DNA of 64,000 nucleotides, from positions 186,001-250,000 of the forward strand of contig NZ_CP049990.1 of the NCBI RefSeq assembly GCF_011388195.1, given 5' to 3'. The notes under the pieces were generated by a model. The model worked only from the letters and a program-made list of their open reading frames with translations, was not told the DNA's origin and did no database searches. The translations under genes and the position numbers were made by a program. Numbering within the stretch: position 1 is the first letter of the stretch; each line of letters starts with the position of its first letter. Source of the DNA: Pusillimonas sp. DMV24BSW_D (GTDB taxonomy: Bacteria; Pseudomonadota; Gammaproteobacteria; Burkholderiales; Burkholderiaceae_B). Positions 1 through 9,103 of this stretch are shown here, in pieces.

Positions 1-535
1 ATAGCCAGCCTAAAGCCAATGCCGGTACGGTTCCACTGATATCGGTATCGAAGTTTCGATAGCCGCCTACCTGCAAAGGTAAAGGCTGACTGGTACGCTG
101 ATAGCCGCCAATGACATTGGCCGACAACATGGGTAAAAACGTGGCTTCCACCATTCCGGTGGCTAAAGCCGCCTGCCGCGCCCGATTCCACGCTTGACGG
201 GTTTGGGGATTTTCGCGCTGGGCGATATCAATGAGCTCGGGCAGTTGTAAAGGTCTCGACGTATCAAGATCCGGGCCGGAATCAACTTGCGCCAAAGCCG
301 GCACCGAAGGAATTGAAAAGCCGGAAAGGTCAGGAGGACTAATATCCAAACCCGCCGAAGCCTGGTTTTCAGTTGGCCGCCAAGGCTCGTGAGCTGACGC
401 GGGCGCACGATTAATTGCATTACTTGCACACGCCGACAAGGCAACACATGCCAGAATGGATAGCGCCTGACGCCCCACGCGCGCAGCACTGACCATCGCC
501 CGACTGCTGAAAAAACTGATTGAAAAATAGTTCAT
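1..535 (-). CDS. TolC/NodT-family outer-membrane efflux lipoprotein, N-terminal part (cut by window edge)
   Basis: The minus-strand frame opens with ATG at 535 and stays open to base 1, giving about 178 residues. A hydrophobic signal ends in a lipobox (ALSAC, residues ~34-38), so the mature protein should be a lipid-anchored outer-membrane channel. The region containing LPELIDIAQRENPQTRQAWN resembles the first helical segment of outer-membrane efflux proteins of tripartite pumps. The ATG overlaps the stop of the FUSC gene (ATGA), so it is the last visible gene of a DUF1656-HlyD-FUSC-OMP operon. An internal ATG at 496 gives a shorter, more typical lipoprotein signal and could be the true start. 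The C-terminal two thirds lie outside the window. Confidence 0.8.
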   Translation of the reverse strand, partial: MNYFSISFFSSRAMVSAARVGRQALSILACVALSACASNAINRAPASAHEPWRPTENQASAGLDISPPDLSGFSIPSVPALAQVDSGPDLDTSRPLQLPELIDIAQRENPQTRQAWNRARQAALATGMVEATFLPMLSANVIGGYQRTSQPLPLQVGGYRNFDTDISGTVPALALGWL

Positions 536-2349
536 GCTGGTTGCACACTTAGCTGATGACGCATGTCAGTTAACTGACGCTCCCATTGCGCGACGGTACC
601 ACGACTTTCCTGCATCAATGCCATTCGCACACCAAATACTTCCCCTTGTTTCAGCGTTTTCCTAAGCAGGTCCAATTCTTCACGCGGGGGGCGTAACGAA
701 TGGGGTTCGAAATGCACACGCGATAACTGCTCGCGAACGGCGTCCAGAGCAGCCAGATTCTGCGCCGTTTGATTAGGGCTACATAACGGACCAGGGTGGG
801 TCTGCCCGCTATACCAGGACAACCGCTCTAAAACCGCGCTTAGCCTGGCGCGCGCGGCTTGTGCGGCACTGATCGGCCATATCCGCGTGAATACAAGATA
901 AAGAATCAGATTCCCGAGCAAAATTCCCATTATGCGATCCAGTGCGACGGACATTTGCACATCAGGCCCAAACCCCTGAAGCACCGTCAACAAGAATGCG
1001 AGCCCAATTTGCACACCGGCGTAAGCACTGCGCTCGGAACCACTGGATACCCAACCCGCGCAGAGTATTCCAACAAACACCAATAACATAAGCTGCCCGA
1101 TCGACGTCATCAGCGGAATCAAAAACAGAATGGAAAGCACACCCATGGCCGCCCCTACCAGGCAACCCAATATCCGCAGCGTTAATTTATGAACGGTTTC
1201 CCCGGTGGACCCCAGCGCTGCCACATAACAGGTAATCATGGCCGTGTGAATGTCTTGCCAATCCATCGCCGTATACGCAGTGTAGGCAATCACGGCGGCC
1301 AATGTGGTTTTAAGCGCAAATCGCTGATAAACCGGGTTAGTCAGTGCATCTGGATAAAAGAAACCCGAATGGGGAGCGGACCGGCCTTCGGGTACGGGTG
1401 TGTATAACAAGGCTATGGCGTTCGTGAGAGGCTGCAACCTAAGCGGAACATTTTGCGCTTGCTGAGGTGGTTCCGGATACTGGCCCGCCTGGAAAGCCTG
1501 CGCCAGCCGACGACACTGAGCCGCCGACTCTGCAGCATAACTGTCGAAACTGCCGCGCTGCGCCACGTGCGTTTCGTCGTCGGCTGTGCCCGACGAGTCA
1601 TATTGACTGGCATGAATCAAAAGCTCATAACTTCGCGTGACGGCAGCTTTAAGCTGGGCTTGCCGCACTTTAGGAATGAGGTGAAACAAAGCAACATACT
1701 TCATATAACTGTCGGCTTCGGCATTACCCTTTCGTAAAAGGGTCCAGACATCATCCGCCGATGCTTGCCCATGAAGCACATCGGCCACCACATTCAAACG
1801 CTCAGCGACCAAACGCTGCAATAAACGTGGTACCGAGCGCCCGAACGCCACATTGCACACAATAATCAAACCCATAGGCACCGCCGCCATCAGCCACGCG
1901 TACAAAATGCCGCGCGTAGCCACTTCACCAAATGGCGCGTTACCCAACAAGGTCATGATGAACGCCACGACCAACGCCAGAATGCTGCCTGCCGGTCCCA
2001 ACTGCGACGCGGCCCCCAGAAACAAAAACAGAAATGAACTGACCGCGATAATCACCATGCGCCACAGCGGCACATCAATCGCCAGGTTGGTTAACAGCAC
2101 CAAAACCGGTACCACAATTGAAACCAATACGCTGATACCAATCGCCATGAGCGTGGATTCTGCAGGGTCGGGCTTCATGACAAACAGGATGAGATAGCAA
2201 CCAATAGCCACCAGAGGAATGCCATAGGTCATGAACACCAGTACCGCCAGCGAACAAATCAGGGCGATCCGCCAAGCGGTTTCGAACCTGCCTTCGAATG
2301 GCTTGAGCTCTTGAATGATTTCACGTTCGAACCAGGAAATCATAGGCAT
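532..2349 (-). CDS. FUSC-family inner-membrane efflux transporter (AaeB-like)
   Basis: About 605 residues. Two blocks of closely spaced membrane segments (roughly residues 25-170 and 355-500), each followed by a cytoplasmic region, is the fusaric-acid-resistance/AaeB arrangement. In the family this is the inner-membrane subunit of tripartite pumps that export aromatic carboxylic acids. The ATG at 2349 overlaps the TAA of the HlyD gene (TAATG). A GTG at 2355 and an ATG at 2343 are alternatives. It is flanked by its expected partners, an adaptor upstream and an outer-membrane channel downstream. The substrate cannot be read from sequence; aromatic acids fit the aromatic-oxidation genes elsewhere in the window. 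Confidence 0.88.
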   Translation of the reverse strand: MPMISWFEREIIQELKPFEGRFETAWRIALICSLAVLVFMTYGIPLVAIGCYLILFVMKPDPAESTLMAIGISVLVSIVVPVLVLLTNLAIDVPLWRMVIIAVSSFLFLFLGAASQLGPAGSILALVVAFIMTLLGNAPFGEVATRGILYAWLMAAVPMGLIIVCNVAFGRSVPRLLQRLVAERLNVVADVLHGQASADDVWTLLRKGNAEADSYMKYVALFHLIPKVRQAQLKAAVTRSYELLIHASQYDSSGTADDETHVAQRGSFDSYAAESAAQCRRLAQAFQAGQYPEPPQQAQNVPLRLQPLTNAIALLYTPVPEGRSAPHSGFFYPDALTNPVYQRFALKTTLAAVIAYTAYTAMDWQDIHTAMITCYVAALGSTGETVHKLTLRILGCLVGAAMGVLSILFLIPLMTSIGQLMLLVFVGILCAGWVSSGSERSAYAGVQIGLAFLLTVLQGFGPDVQMSVALDRIMGILLGNLILYLVFTRIWPISAAQAARARLSAVLERLSWYSGQTHPGPLCSPNQTAQNLAALDAVREQLSRVHFEPHSLRPPREELDLLRKTLKQGEVFGVRMALMQESRGTVAQWERQLTDMRHQLSVQPA

Positions 2350-3401
2350 TAACACTCGCGATCAGTACGCACCACCACCGAAGCCGACGCCCCAACCCGC
2401 ATCAAATCAGCCGGAGGGTCCTGCAATAAAATACGGACGGGAAAACGCTGCGCCACACGCACCCAATTCAGGGATTTCTGAACGTAAGGCAAAGATCGCG
2501 GTAACGACACCAAATCTTCAGAAGCCACACCCCAACCAATGCTAACGACCTTTCCCTTGATTTCTCGCGCGGGATCCGACAAGGCATACGCCTGCGCGCA
2601 TTGTCCCGCTTTCAAATGTGCCAGGTCGGTTTCCCGAAATAGCGCCGTGGCAAACCATTCGTTCGCGTCGATAAGCGTGAACAAAGCTTGATCGGGTGCC
2701 AAGCGTTCACCGGTCATAACCTTCAAACCCACTACCAAACCGTCATGAGGTGCTTTTACAACCGTGTCGTCCAGAGCCTTACGGGCAAGCGCCAGCGACG
2801 CCTGAGCTACGTCCACCGTTGCCTGTGCTGCCTCCAGTTCTCCGATTAACTCGCGGGCAGCTGTGGATTGGGATTGTGCCTGACTCAAGCTCACCTGGGC
2901 ATCGCGCTGCGCAGTTCTGGCCGCATCCAGATCTTGTTGCGTCACGTACCCCTTCTTGGCCAAAGGGGTTAAACGCTCTACCGTTTTACGCGCCAGGTCT
3001 AAATTGGCCTGCGCGCGCCCGATTTGTTCGTCGGCAACGGAAGCATTTGCCGTTTCAGCCCGAATTTGCCGCTCACGTGTCGCAAGTGCTGCCTGGGCAG
3101 CCGCCAACTCAGCCTCGGCCTGTTGCACCCGCAGGCGGTACGCCTCCGGATCAAGGCGAAACAGGACGTCACCTTTCGAGACCCGACCTCCTTCAGCTAC
3201 GTTCAACTCGGTAATCTTGCCGGGTACCGCCGCACTTATGTGAACCACATCCGCTTCCAACACGGCATCTTCAGACATCAGGTTGCGATCGAGATAGCGC
3301 CAGTAAACTGCACCGGCAACCATGGCGGCCAGAATCACGACGACCGCCAACAGAACGGCAAGACGGCGGTTTGAAAAATGATGAGCGTCGGCCATTGGCA
3401 T
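2349..3401 (-). CDS. HlyD/EmrA-family membrane-fusion (periplasmic adaptor) protein
   Basis: About 350 residues: a short cytoplasmic start, one membrane segment (residues ~15-35), a lipoyl-like half domain (AAVPGKITELNVAEGGRVSKGDVLF), a long alanine-rich coiled coil (about residues 85-190), then the second lipoyl half and a beta-barrel region. This is the adaptor linking inner-membrane pump to outer-membrane channel. The ATG at 3401 overlaps the TGA of the DUF1656 gene. The frame is open 18 codons further upstream, but that would run into the preceding gene, so 3401 is preferred. It is translationally coupled to both neighbours. Confidence 0.9.
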   Translation of the reverse strand: MPMADAHHFSNRRLAVLLAVVVILAAMVAGAVYWRYLDRNLMSEDAVLEADVVHISAAVPGKITELNVAEGGRVSKGDVLFRLDPEAYRLRVQQAEAELAAAQAALATRERQIRAETANASVADEQIGRAQANLDLARKTVERLTPLAKKGYVTQQDLDAARTAQRDAQVSLSQAQSQSTAARELIGELEAAQATVDVAQASLALARKALDDTVVKAPHDGLVVGLKVMTGERLAPDQALFTLIDANEWFATALFRETDLAHLKAGQCAQAYALSDPAREIKGKVVSIGWGVASEDLVSLPRSLPYVQKSLNWVRVAQRFPVRILLQDPPADLMRVGASASVVVRTDREC

Positions 3402-3688
3402 CACCGGGGAGAAAAAAGAAATGCAAACATCATTGTGAAGATCAGACCCAGGCAAACATAAACCAATAAACGCAGGGGCAGAACATCGTCGATACCGACG
3501 CGTATCAAACCCCAGCGAACAAGTAACGTTAACGGGATGCTAATAGCCACGCCCACCAGCCATGACGGAAAATAAGAGCCAAACAAAAGAAATGAAGGCG
3601 CACGCCCCTGCGAGCACCCCCCCAACATGAGTAACACCGGGAGGGTAAAAACGACTCTCTCCAACCTGATTCCTTTAAGCCACGACAT
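3401..3688 (-). CDS. DUF1656 small inner-membrane protein (AaeX-like)
   Basis: 95 residues with two or three hydrophobic helices; the GSYFPSWL segment is typical of DUF1656 proteins. These small proteins are encoded first in AaeXAB-type aromatic-acid efflux operons and their role is poorly known. The start at 3688 has a GGGTGAC ribosome site. The first helix ends in LMLGGC, which resembles a lipobox, so lipid modification is possible but unproven. It leads the efflux operon running leftward; the 14 bases behind it separate it from the amidohydrolase gene. Confidence 0.8.
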   Translation of the reverse strand: MSWLKGIRLERVVFTLPVLLMLGGCSQGRAPSFLLFGSYFPSWLVGVAISIPLTLLVRWGLIRVGIDDVLPLRLLVYVCLGLIFTMMFAFLFSPR

Positions 3689-3702
3689 TTGTCACCCTTC
3701 GC

Positions 3703-5067
3703 TTAAAGCTGATCTTTATAAATACGGCCATCTTTCATGATCATCTTCAGGTTCTTGTCTGGGTCGCTGATGAAGTCAAGATTCTGAGTGGGGTCGCCGT
3801 CGGCGATCAGGATATCGGCCAGCCCGCCAGGCTCAATCACGCCCAGTTTGCCCTTGTACGGACTACGCTGCCCCGCCATCGCCAACAATTCTCCGTTCTG
3901 CGCCGTGGCCATTTTCAGCAAACTCAGCGGATCGTAAAAACGAGTAAGCTTCGCCAATTGCCGACCTTGTGTTGACAGATTCTGCGGCGTAAACAGAATA
4001 TCGGTACCCCAGGCGGTTTTAATTTTCATGTCGATCGCCATCTGGTACGCACGCACAGTCCCCTCGGCCACCTCGCGCTGCTTTTCCTTGCTGTTCGGAT
4101 CAGCCTTTAGATTGGCATCTTCATCGGCAAGAAACGGCTGCAGGCTCCACCAAACGCCCTCATCGGCCATGAGTTTGGCCACTGTTTCGTCGGCCAACTG
4201 CCCATGTTCAATAGATTGCACGCCCGCCTTCACGGCGCGTTGAATACCTTTAGGGGTATACACATGCACCATGACATACGTACCCCAGTCTTCGGCAGCC
4301 TGCACCCCCGCGCGCAACTCGGCTTCCGTGTATTGCGTGGTGTCGAGTGGATCGTAATGCGATGTCACGCCGCCCCCGGCCATTAGCTTCACCTGGCTGG
4401 CACCCAACATGAGTTGCTCGCGCACACGGCGCAATACTTCGTCGGCGCCATCGGCAATCATGGCTGCCCCCATTTTCTCGGCATAACTGAGCGGACCACC
4501 CGTTTGACGTGGCACCTCGTAACGCATGCGGAAGTCGCCATGGCCGGACGTCTGCGAAATCATCGCACCCGACGGAAAAATGCGCGGCCCAACAACAACA
4601 CCTTCGTCAATGGCCCGCTTTAAAGCGAAGCTGGGGCCGCCCGCATCGCGCACACTGGTAAAACCCCGCAATAACGTACGTTCCGCCTCACGCGCCGCAA
4701 CCAGATAAACATAACCAATGTCCGCCGTCATGGCAGCCATTTCGGTAAGGCCGCAAAACATAGTGTGCCAATGCACATCGATTAATCCGGGCATGGCCAG
4801 GCGCCCGCCACAATCGATCATTTGCGCGCTTTCAATCACCTCACCTGCCCCGGGCAAGGCCGAAATACGATTCCCCTCGACGAGAATGTTAACGCCCTCC
4901 CGCACTGTTCCACTGACCCCATCAAACAAACGCAGGTTGGTCAACAGCAGAGGGCGGTCCGGAGGGGCCGGTTGCTGCGCAATGGCTTTGCTGGTTTGAA
5001 AACCAATAAACGGCACTATGGCTGCCGCCGCGCCCCCCAAAAACATTCGGCGGGTCATGGATGCCAT
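3703..5067 (-). CDS. Tat-exported metal-dependent amidohydrolase (imidazolonepropionase/prolidase-like)
   Basis: 454 residues from the ATG at 5067, which puts a twin-arginine signal (MTRRMFLGG, then a hydrophobic stretch ending AIAQQ) at the N terminus. Amidohydrolase-superfamily metal ligands are visible: DVHWH, the lysine in QVKLMAGGG, the histidines of VHVYTPKG and SIEHG, and the aspartate of WGTDILF. Members hydrolyse amide or ester bonds, often in dipeptides or cyclic amides. The frame extends upstream, and an ATG at 5235 has a much better ribosome site (GGAGAG) than 5067, but would place the Tat signal about 60 residues inside. Substrate unknown. Confidence 0.82.
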   Translation of the reverse strand: MASMTRRMFLGGAAAAIVPFIGFQTSKAIAQQPAPPDRPLLLTNLRLFDGVSGTVREGVNILVEGNRISALPGAGEVIESAQMIDCGGRLAMPGLIDVHWHTMFCGLTEMAAMTADIGYVYLVAAREAERTLLRGFTSVRDAGGPSFALKRAIDEGVVVGPRIFPSGAMISQTSGHGDFRMRYEVPRQTGGPLSYAEKMGAAMIADGADEVLRRVREQLMLGASQVKLMAGGGVTSHYDPLDTTQYTEAELRAGVQAAEDWGTYVMVHVYTPKGIQRAVKAGVQSIEHGQLADETVAKLMADEGVWWSLQPFLADEDANLKADPNSKEKQREVAEGTVRAYQMAIDMKIKTAWGTDILFTPQNLSTQGRQLAKLTRFYDPLSLLKMATAQNGELLAMAGQRSPYKGKLGVIEPGGLADILIADGDPTQNLDFISDPDKNLKMIMKDGRIYKDQL

Positions 5068-5283
5068 AACGCGATCGTGCAAGACTTGAGCCGCTACCCC
5101 CCCACACGTACAAACCGGTTGACGACGCCGGCCCAGATACGCCCCTTCCTGTGACCCGGTGAACCCATCCCTTGCACTAAAGGAAGGGTTAAACGCAGCC
5201 AAAGACGAAAACGACGGGACGGCGGCACAACGCATATAGCTCTCCAAGACCAACTCATTCACACAGGTAAGACACAACCACAA

Positions 5284-5973
5284 TTACGATGCCAGATGCG
5301 CAGCGGACGCAATAATCTCTTCAATGCCGTTGATGACCAATTGCACGCCCATGCATACCAGCAAGAAACCCATAACACGGGATATCGCATCAATGCCATC
5401 GTGCCCGACAATCTTTACAAGCCGATACGCGGAGCGCATGCACAAAAAAAACAGGACACCAAGGATGGCGGCGATAATCACGGGCGCCACCCAAATGACC
5501 CATTCCGCATAATGCGCGCGAACAGAGTCCAGCCGCGACGAAGAGCTGATAATCATGGCCATCGTGCCAGGGCCCGCGGTACCTGGCAAGGCAAGCGGCA
5601 CAAAAGCAATACTGGGGTTCGCATGCGTTTGCATCGATTCTTTGGCGCGATCCGCCTCGGGCATGTCGCCCACCGATGTGGAGGGGAACAGCATATTGAA
5701 GCCAATAAATGCCACGACCATGCCGCCGGCAATACGCATGCCAGGCATGGAAATATCAAACGCGCTCATGATCCACATGCCGGCGTAGTAGGTAACCAAC
5801 ATAATGCCCATGACGTAAAACGTTGCTTGTTTAACCTGGCGGGCCCGTTCTTGTTGCGACAGGCCGCCACCCAGCGACAGCAAAAGACTCACAGAGGTAA
5901 GAGGGTTGGCCAGCGGCAACAATAAACTTAACCCGATACTCACAATTTGAATTAGTTGGCTGACCTCACCCAC
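5284..5973 (-). CDS. MarC-family integral membrane protein
   Basis: 229 residues with about six membrane segments. The conserved MarC features are the N-terminal LLPLANPLTSVSLLLSL and the central FVPLALPGTAGPGTMAMIIS. The start is GTG at 5973, preceded by GGGAAG at suitable spacing. MarC proteins (UPF0056) were once linked to multiple antibiotic resistance but have no firmly assigned function; neutral amino acid transport was reported for an archaeal homologue. Same strand as its neighbours, but with gaps on both sides of the aldo/keto reductase and amidohydrolase genes. Confidence 0.88.
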   Translation of the reverse strand: MGEVSQLIQIVSIGLSLLLPLANPLTSVSLLLSLGGGLSQQERARQVKQATFYVMGIMLVTYYAGMWIMSAFDISMPGMRIAGGMVVAFIGFNMLFPSTSVGDMPEADRAKESMQTHANPSIAFVPLALPGTAGPGTMAMIISSSSRLDSVRAHYAEWVIWVAPVIIAAILGVLFFLCMRSAYRLVKIVGHDGIDAISRVMGFLLVCMGVQLVINGIEEIIASAAHLAS

Positions 5974-6010
5974 TACGCTTCCCTTCCACCATTGGACATT
6001 CGACTATTTG

Positions 6011-6973
6011 CTATAAAGACTCAATCAACGCAACCATTTTGCTTCGCATTGCCGCATCAGGCAAGCGCCCCATGCCGCCGCGCATATTATCGGCCATGTT
6101 GGCAGGCTTACTGGTTGCGGGTGTGATTGCCGTCACTTCGGGGTGACTGGCCACATACTTAAGGAAAAACTGCGCCCAAGTCGCGGCATCGAACTCTTTC
6201 GCCCATTCCGGCACAGTCTTGCCACGCACCTTGCTCCACAAACGACTGCGGCCAAACGGCGCATAGACCAGAACACCGATTCCACGTTCCCGCGCCACCG
6301 GCAAAATCGTCTCTTCAGCGTGACGTTCGTCGATAGCGTAATCTGTGCCGATGAAGTCAAGCGTCTCGTCTTTCATCATTTGCACAAATGCCTCATATTG
6401 CGTTTGAAACGTCGTGGTTACGCCAATATAACGAATGCGCCCAGCCTGCTTGTATTCGCGCAATATAGGTAATTGCGTGGGCAGATCCCCCATATTGTGA
6501 ATCTGCACAAGGTCAATCACTTCTTTATCCGCATATTGAAACGAGCGCTCCAATTGCTCGCGAGCCGCTTTTTCATCGGCCTTACCGCCACCATAGCCCG
6601 CCACATTCAGCTTCGTCGCCCAAAAAAGTTTTTGCGTAATACCCAGCTCTTTCGCCACTTGCCCGGCCACTTGCTCCGAAGCCCCGTAACTGGGCGCAGT
6701 ATCGAACACCGTTCCGCCCAGATCAATCATTGTCGACAACACGCCTTTAACCGCTGCAATATCTTCACTGCCTGCAATTCGCTGAAATGTTGCCGAACTG
6801 CCTAACCCCATAATGGGCAGCTTTTCCCCACTTGATGGGATCGCACGGTAAATAAGCTTTCCCATGGCACCATTTTCATGGTGCGCTCCCAGCGCAACGC
6901 CCGCAGCACCGGCTGTCGCCAACCCGCCCAACATGCAGGCCCCGTATTTCAATACATCACGTCGCGTCGTCAT
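6011..6973 (-). CDS. Tat-exported aldo/keto reductase
   Basis: 320 residues from the ATG at 6973 (ribosome site GGAGAAAG). The N terminus carries a twin-arginine motif (TTRRDVLKYG) and a hydrophobic, alanine-rich signal, so the enzyme is predicted to be periplasmic or membrane-anchored. The aldo/keto reductase tetrad is recognisable: Asp and Tyr in FDTAPSYG, Lys in WATKLN, His in VQIHNMG. Export of an NADPH-dependent enzyme is odd unless it folds with cofactor in the cytoplasm, which is what Tat allows. The start lies inside the 3' end of the MFS gene (17-base overlap), so the two are probably coupled. Confidence 0.86.
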   Translation of the reverse strand: MTTRRDVLKYGACMLGGLATAGAAGVALGAHHENGAMGKLIYRAIPSSGEKLPIMGLGSSATFQRIAGSEDIAAVKGVLSTMIDLGGTVFDTAPSYGASEQVAGQVAKELGITQKLFWATKLNVAGYGGGKADEKAAREQLERSFQYADKEVIDLVQIHNMGDLPTQLPILREYKQAGRIRYIGVTTTFQTQYEAFVQMMKDETLDFIGTDYAIDERHAEETILPVARERGIGVLVYAPFGRSRLWSKVRGKTVPEWAKEFDAATWAQFFLKYVASHPEVTAITPATSKPANMADNMRGGMGRLPDAAMRSKMVALIESL

Positions 6974-8318
6974 GACTTTCTCCTTTGCGCTTGCGTTGCA
7001 TCCAGCCCAACCAGACACCCAGCATGGCCCACAACACCGCCAGCGGCAACGCAAATGCCGCCAAACCGACAAGCCCCATTCCAAGCCGCCCAAGCAAGCC
7101 TTCTGTTTGCGCGCCAACTGCGTCGCCACCCCGATACACAAACGTATCAATAAATGCTTTCGATTTGTAGCGCTGTGCGCGGGGCACAACCGTAAAAAGC
7201 GTTTCACGCGCCGGACGCATAATGCCTCGCTGCACTGCACGAAACGCCGCTTCCAGCACAATCAGCGCGGTTAACGTTCCCGTAACAGCCAAACCTACGA
7301 AACCCAGCGCCACTGTTACAGGCAGCAGAACCAGGGCCACCGCCACGCCCAGGCGCCGCATAATATGACCCGTTATAAGCGCCTGCAAAAACAACGTGGT
7401 GGCTTGCGTAATGAAATCGATACGCGCAAATATCACCGCCCGGCCATCGGTGTCGTCGACCAATGCCGACACCATTTGCAAACGGGTAAAGTAAAGCAAA
7501 GTTGCCATAATGGCCACCAACAAAACGTAACCGGCAATCCCCAGCAAATAAGGCGACTGCACGGTAGTTTTGAAGCCGTCCCAAGCCTTGCCGCCAATCA
7601 GGCGTTCGTAAAGCGGATCGGGATAAACCTCGTTTATGACACGCCCGCCCTGCATGTGTGGATCAATCGATTGCGATGATGATGAGTCAGTACCGAATAC
7701 CCTGTCGGCTCGCGGCTTTACCAAAGCACCCAACGCGTGCGCTGCCACAACCGCAGCTATGAGAAAACCGGAGGCAACCGGCAGCAATGCCGCCGTCCCA
7801 ACATGCGGAACCAAGGCCCCCGCAAGCCATGGCCCGAACAACGCCCCTAACGTTCCCCCAACCGCAACAGCGCCAAAGAGCCGCTCACTTTGATCCGGCG
7901 TAAAACTGTCGACCATAAACGCCCAAAACAACATGGTGGCAAACAAATTAAACACACTGAACCAAACATAAAAAACCATGCCCGACGTTTGCCCCACCGC
8001 CGCGGGAGTGAATACTAGTAACGCATAAAAAAGCAGTAACCCGGCTGCGAAGAATAAGTAGGTGATGCTGACGAACACACGGCGCCGAAAGCGACTCACC
8101 AAAACGCCGAACACGGGATTAACCAGAAGTGTTAACAACAAGGTACCCACGAAAAGCCAACGCACCATTTCAATACCGCGCTGCAAACCCAGCGCCTCGC
8201 GGGCCGGACGCACCACCATCAACGCAGCAAGCACGCAGAAAAAGAAAAGCCCGGCCAGCAAAACCGGCCAGGCTTCTTTTCTTTTAATTTGCAGAAAGGT
8301 TTGTACGCTTTTTGCCAT
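6957..8318 (-). CDS. MFS-type transporter
   Basis: 453 residues with about 12 membrane helices and a central hydrophilic loop (residues ~200-245, including SSSSQSID). The N-terminal LFFFCVLAALMVVRPAREALG and the later GIMRPARETLFTVVPR are features of a bacterial MFS group sometimes named NTP/NDP-exchange-like. I recognise the fold but not the substrate. It overlaps the exported aldo/keto reductase by 17 bases. The start at 8318 lies 56 bases from the divergent mgtC-like gene, so that short gap must hold both promoters. Confidence 0.78.
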   Translation of the reverse strand: MAKSVQTFLQIKRKEAWPVLLAGLFFFCVLAALMVVRPAREALGLQRGIEMVRWLFVGTLLLTLLVNPVFGVLVSRFRRRVFVSITYLFFAAGLLLFYALLVFTPAAVGQTSGMVFYVWFSVFNLFATMLFWAFMVDSFTPDQSERLFGAVAVGGTLGALFGPWLAGALVPHVGTAALLPVASGFLIAAVVAAHALGALVKPRADRVFGTDSSSSQSIDPHMQGGRVINEVYPDPLYERLIGGKAWDGFKTTVQSPYLLGIAGYVLLVAIMATLLYFTRLQMVSALVDDTDGRAVIFARIDFITQATTLFLQALITGHIMRRLGVAVALVLLPVTVALGFVGLAVTGTLTALIVLEAAFRAVQRGIMRPARETLFTVVPRAQRYKSKAFIDTFVYRGGDAVGAQTEGLLGRLGMGLVGLAAFALPLAVLWAMLGVWLGWMQRKRKGESHDDAT

Positions 8319-8374
8319 TCATTCAGGGCTAGTGACGTGTTTACAATAGAGGCAACTTGGTTTGAAGTCCTATT

Positions 8375-9103
8375 ATGCAAGCATTTGCCTATTTCGAGAC
8401 AGCCCCTTTTCTTGACTCCCTGGTCAGCCTTATTGCCGCGTTCATATTAGGCGGGGCAATTGGCCTTGAACGGCAATTTCGCCTTCGTACGGCAGGCTTA
8501 AGAACCAATGTCCTGGTGGCAGTGGGTGCGGCGCTTTTTGTTGACACGGCCATGCGCTTTCATCAGATTCATGGCGGATCTCCAGGCACCTTGCAGGTGC
8601 TGGCGTATGTGGTGTCCGGCGTCGGCTTTCTTGGCGCCGGGGTCATTATGCGCGAACAAGGGAATGTACGCGGCATTAACACGGCAGCAACCCTTTGGGG
8701 ATCAGCGGCAGTGGGATGCGCAGCAGGCGCCGATCTTTTACCCGAGGCCATACTGGGCGCACTGTTTGTTTTGGCGGCAAACACGCTATTGCGCCCGGCC
8801 GTAAACCGCATCAACCGACGGCCGTTGCATCCAGACGAGGTGGAGGTCACCTACTCAATTCATGTCATTACGGATGAAAGCCAAAGTAATGCCGTGTTAT
8901 CGGCCCTGGAAAAAGCACTGGGCGCAGTGGGCCTGCCATTCCGTGACATGGAGATAAAAGCGTTCGGTGAACAACGCACGGAAATTGAAACCAGTTTGCT
9001 TCCTGTGTCTCTACAGGGAACGGAACTGGACACACTCATGGGAAAAATGAAGAAAACGCCCGGTGTTCAACAAGTATTCTGGCGGGCCAGCACCACCGTT
9101 TAA
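8375..9103 (+). CDS. MgtC/SapB-family membrane protein
   Basis: 242 residues. The N-terminal membrane domain shows the MgtC signature: GGAIGLERQFRLRTAGLRTN, then VVSGVGFLGAGVIM and NTAATLWGSAAVGCAAG. A C-terminal cytoplasmic domain of about 80 residues looks ACT-like. Family members are linked to low-magnesium growth and intracellular survival, and in some species modulate the F1Fo ATPase; the function here cannot be assigned. Its 3' end overlaps the convergent MOSC gene by four bases. Confidence 0.88.
   Translation: MQAFAYFETAPFLDSLVSLIAAFILGGAIGLERQFRLRTAGLRTNVLVAVGAALFVDTAMRFHQIHGGSPGTLQVLAYVVSGVGFLGAGVIMREQGNVRGINTAATLWGSAAVGCAAGADLLPEAILGALFVLAANTLLRPAVNRINRRPLHPDEVEVTYSIHVITDESQSNAVLSALEKALGAVGLPFRDMEIKAFGEQRTEIETSLLPVSLQGTELDTLMGKMKKTPGVQQVFWRASTTV

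Noticed and set aside
5296-5925. Open frame of 209 codons opposite marC
   Set aside because: His/Arg/Gln-rich translation, no start signals, and marC is well supported on the other strand.
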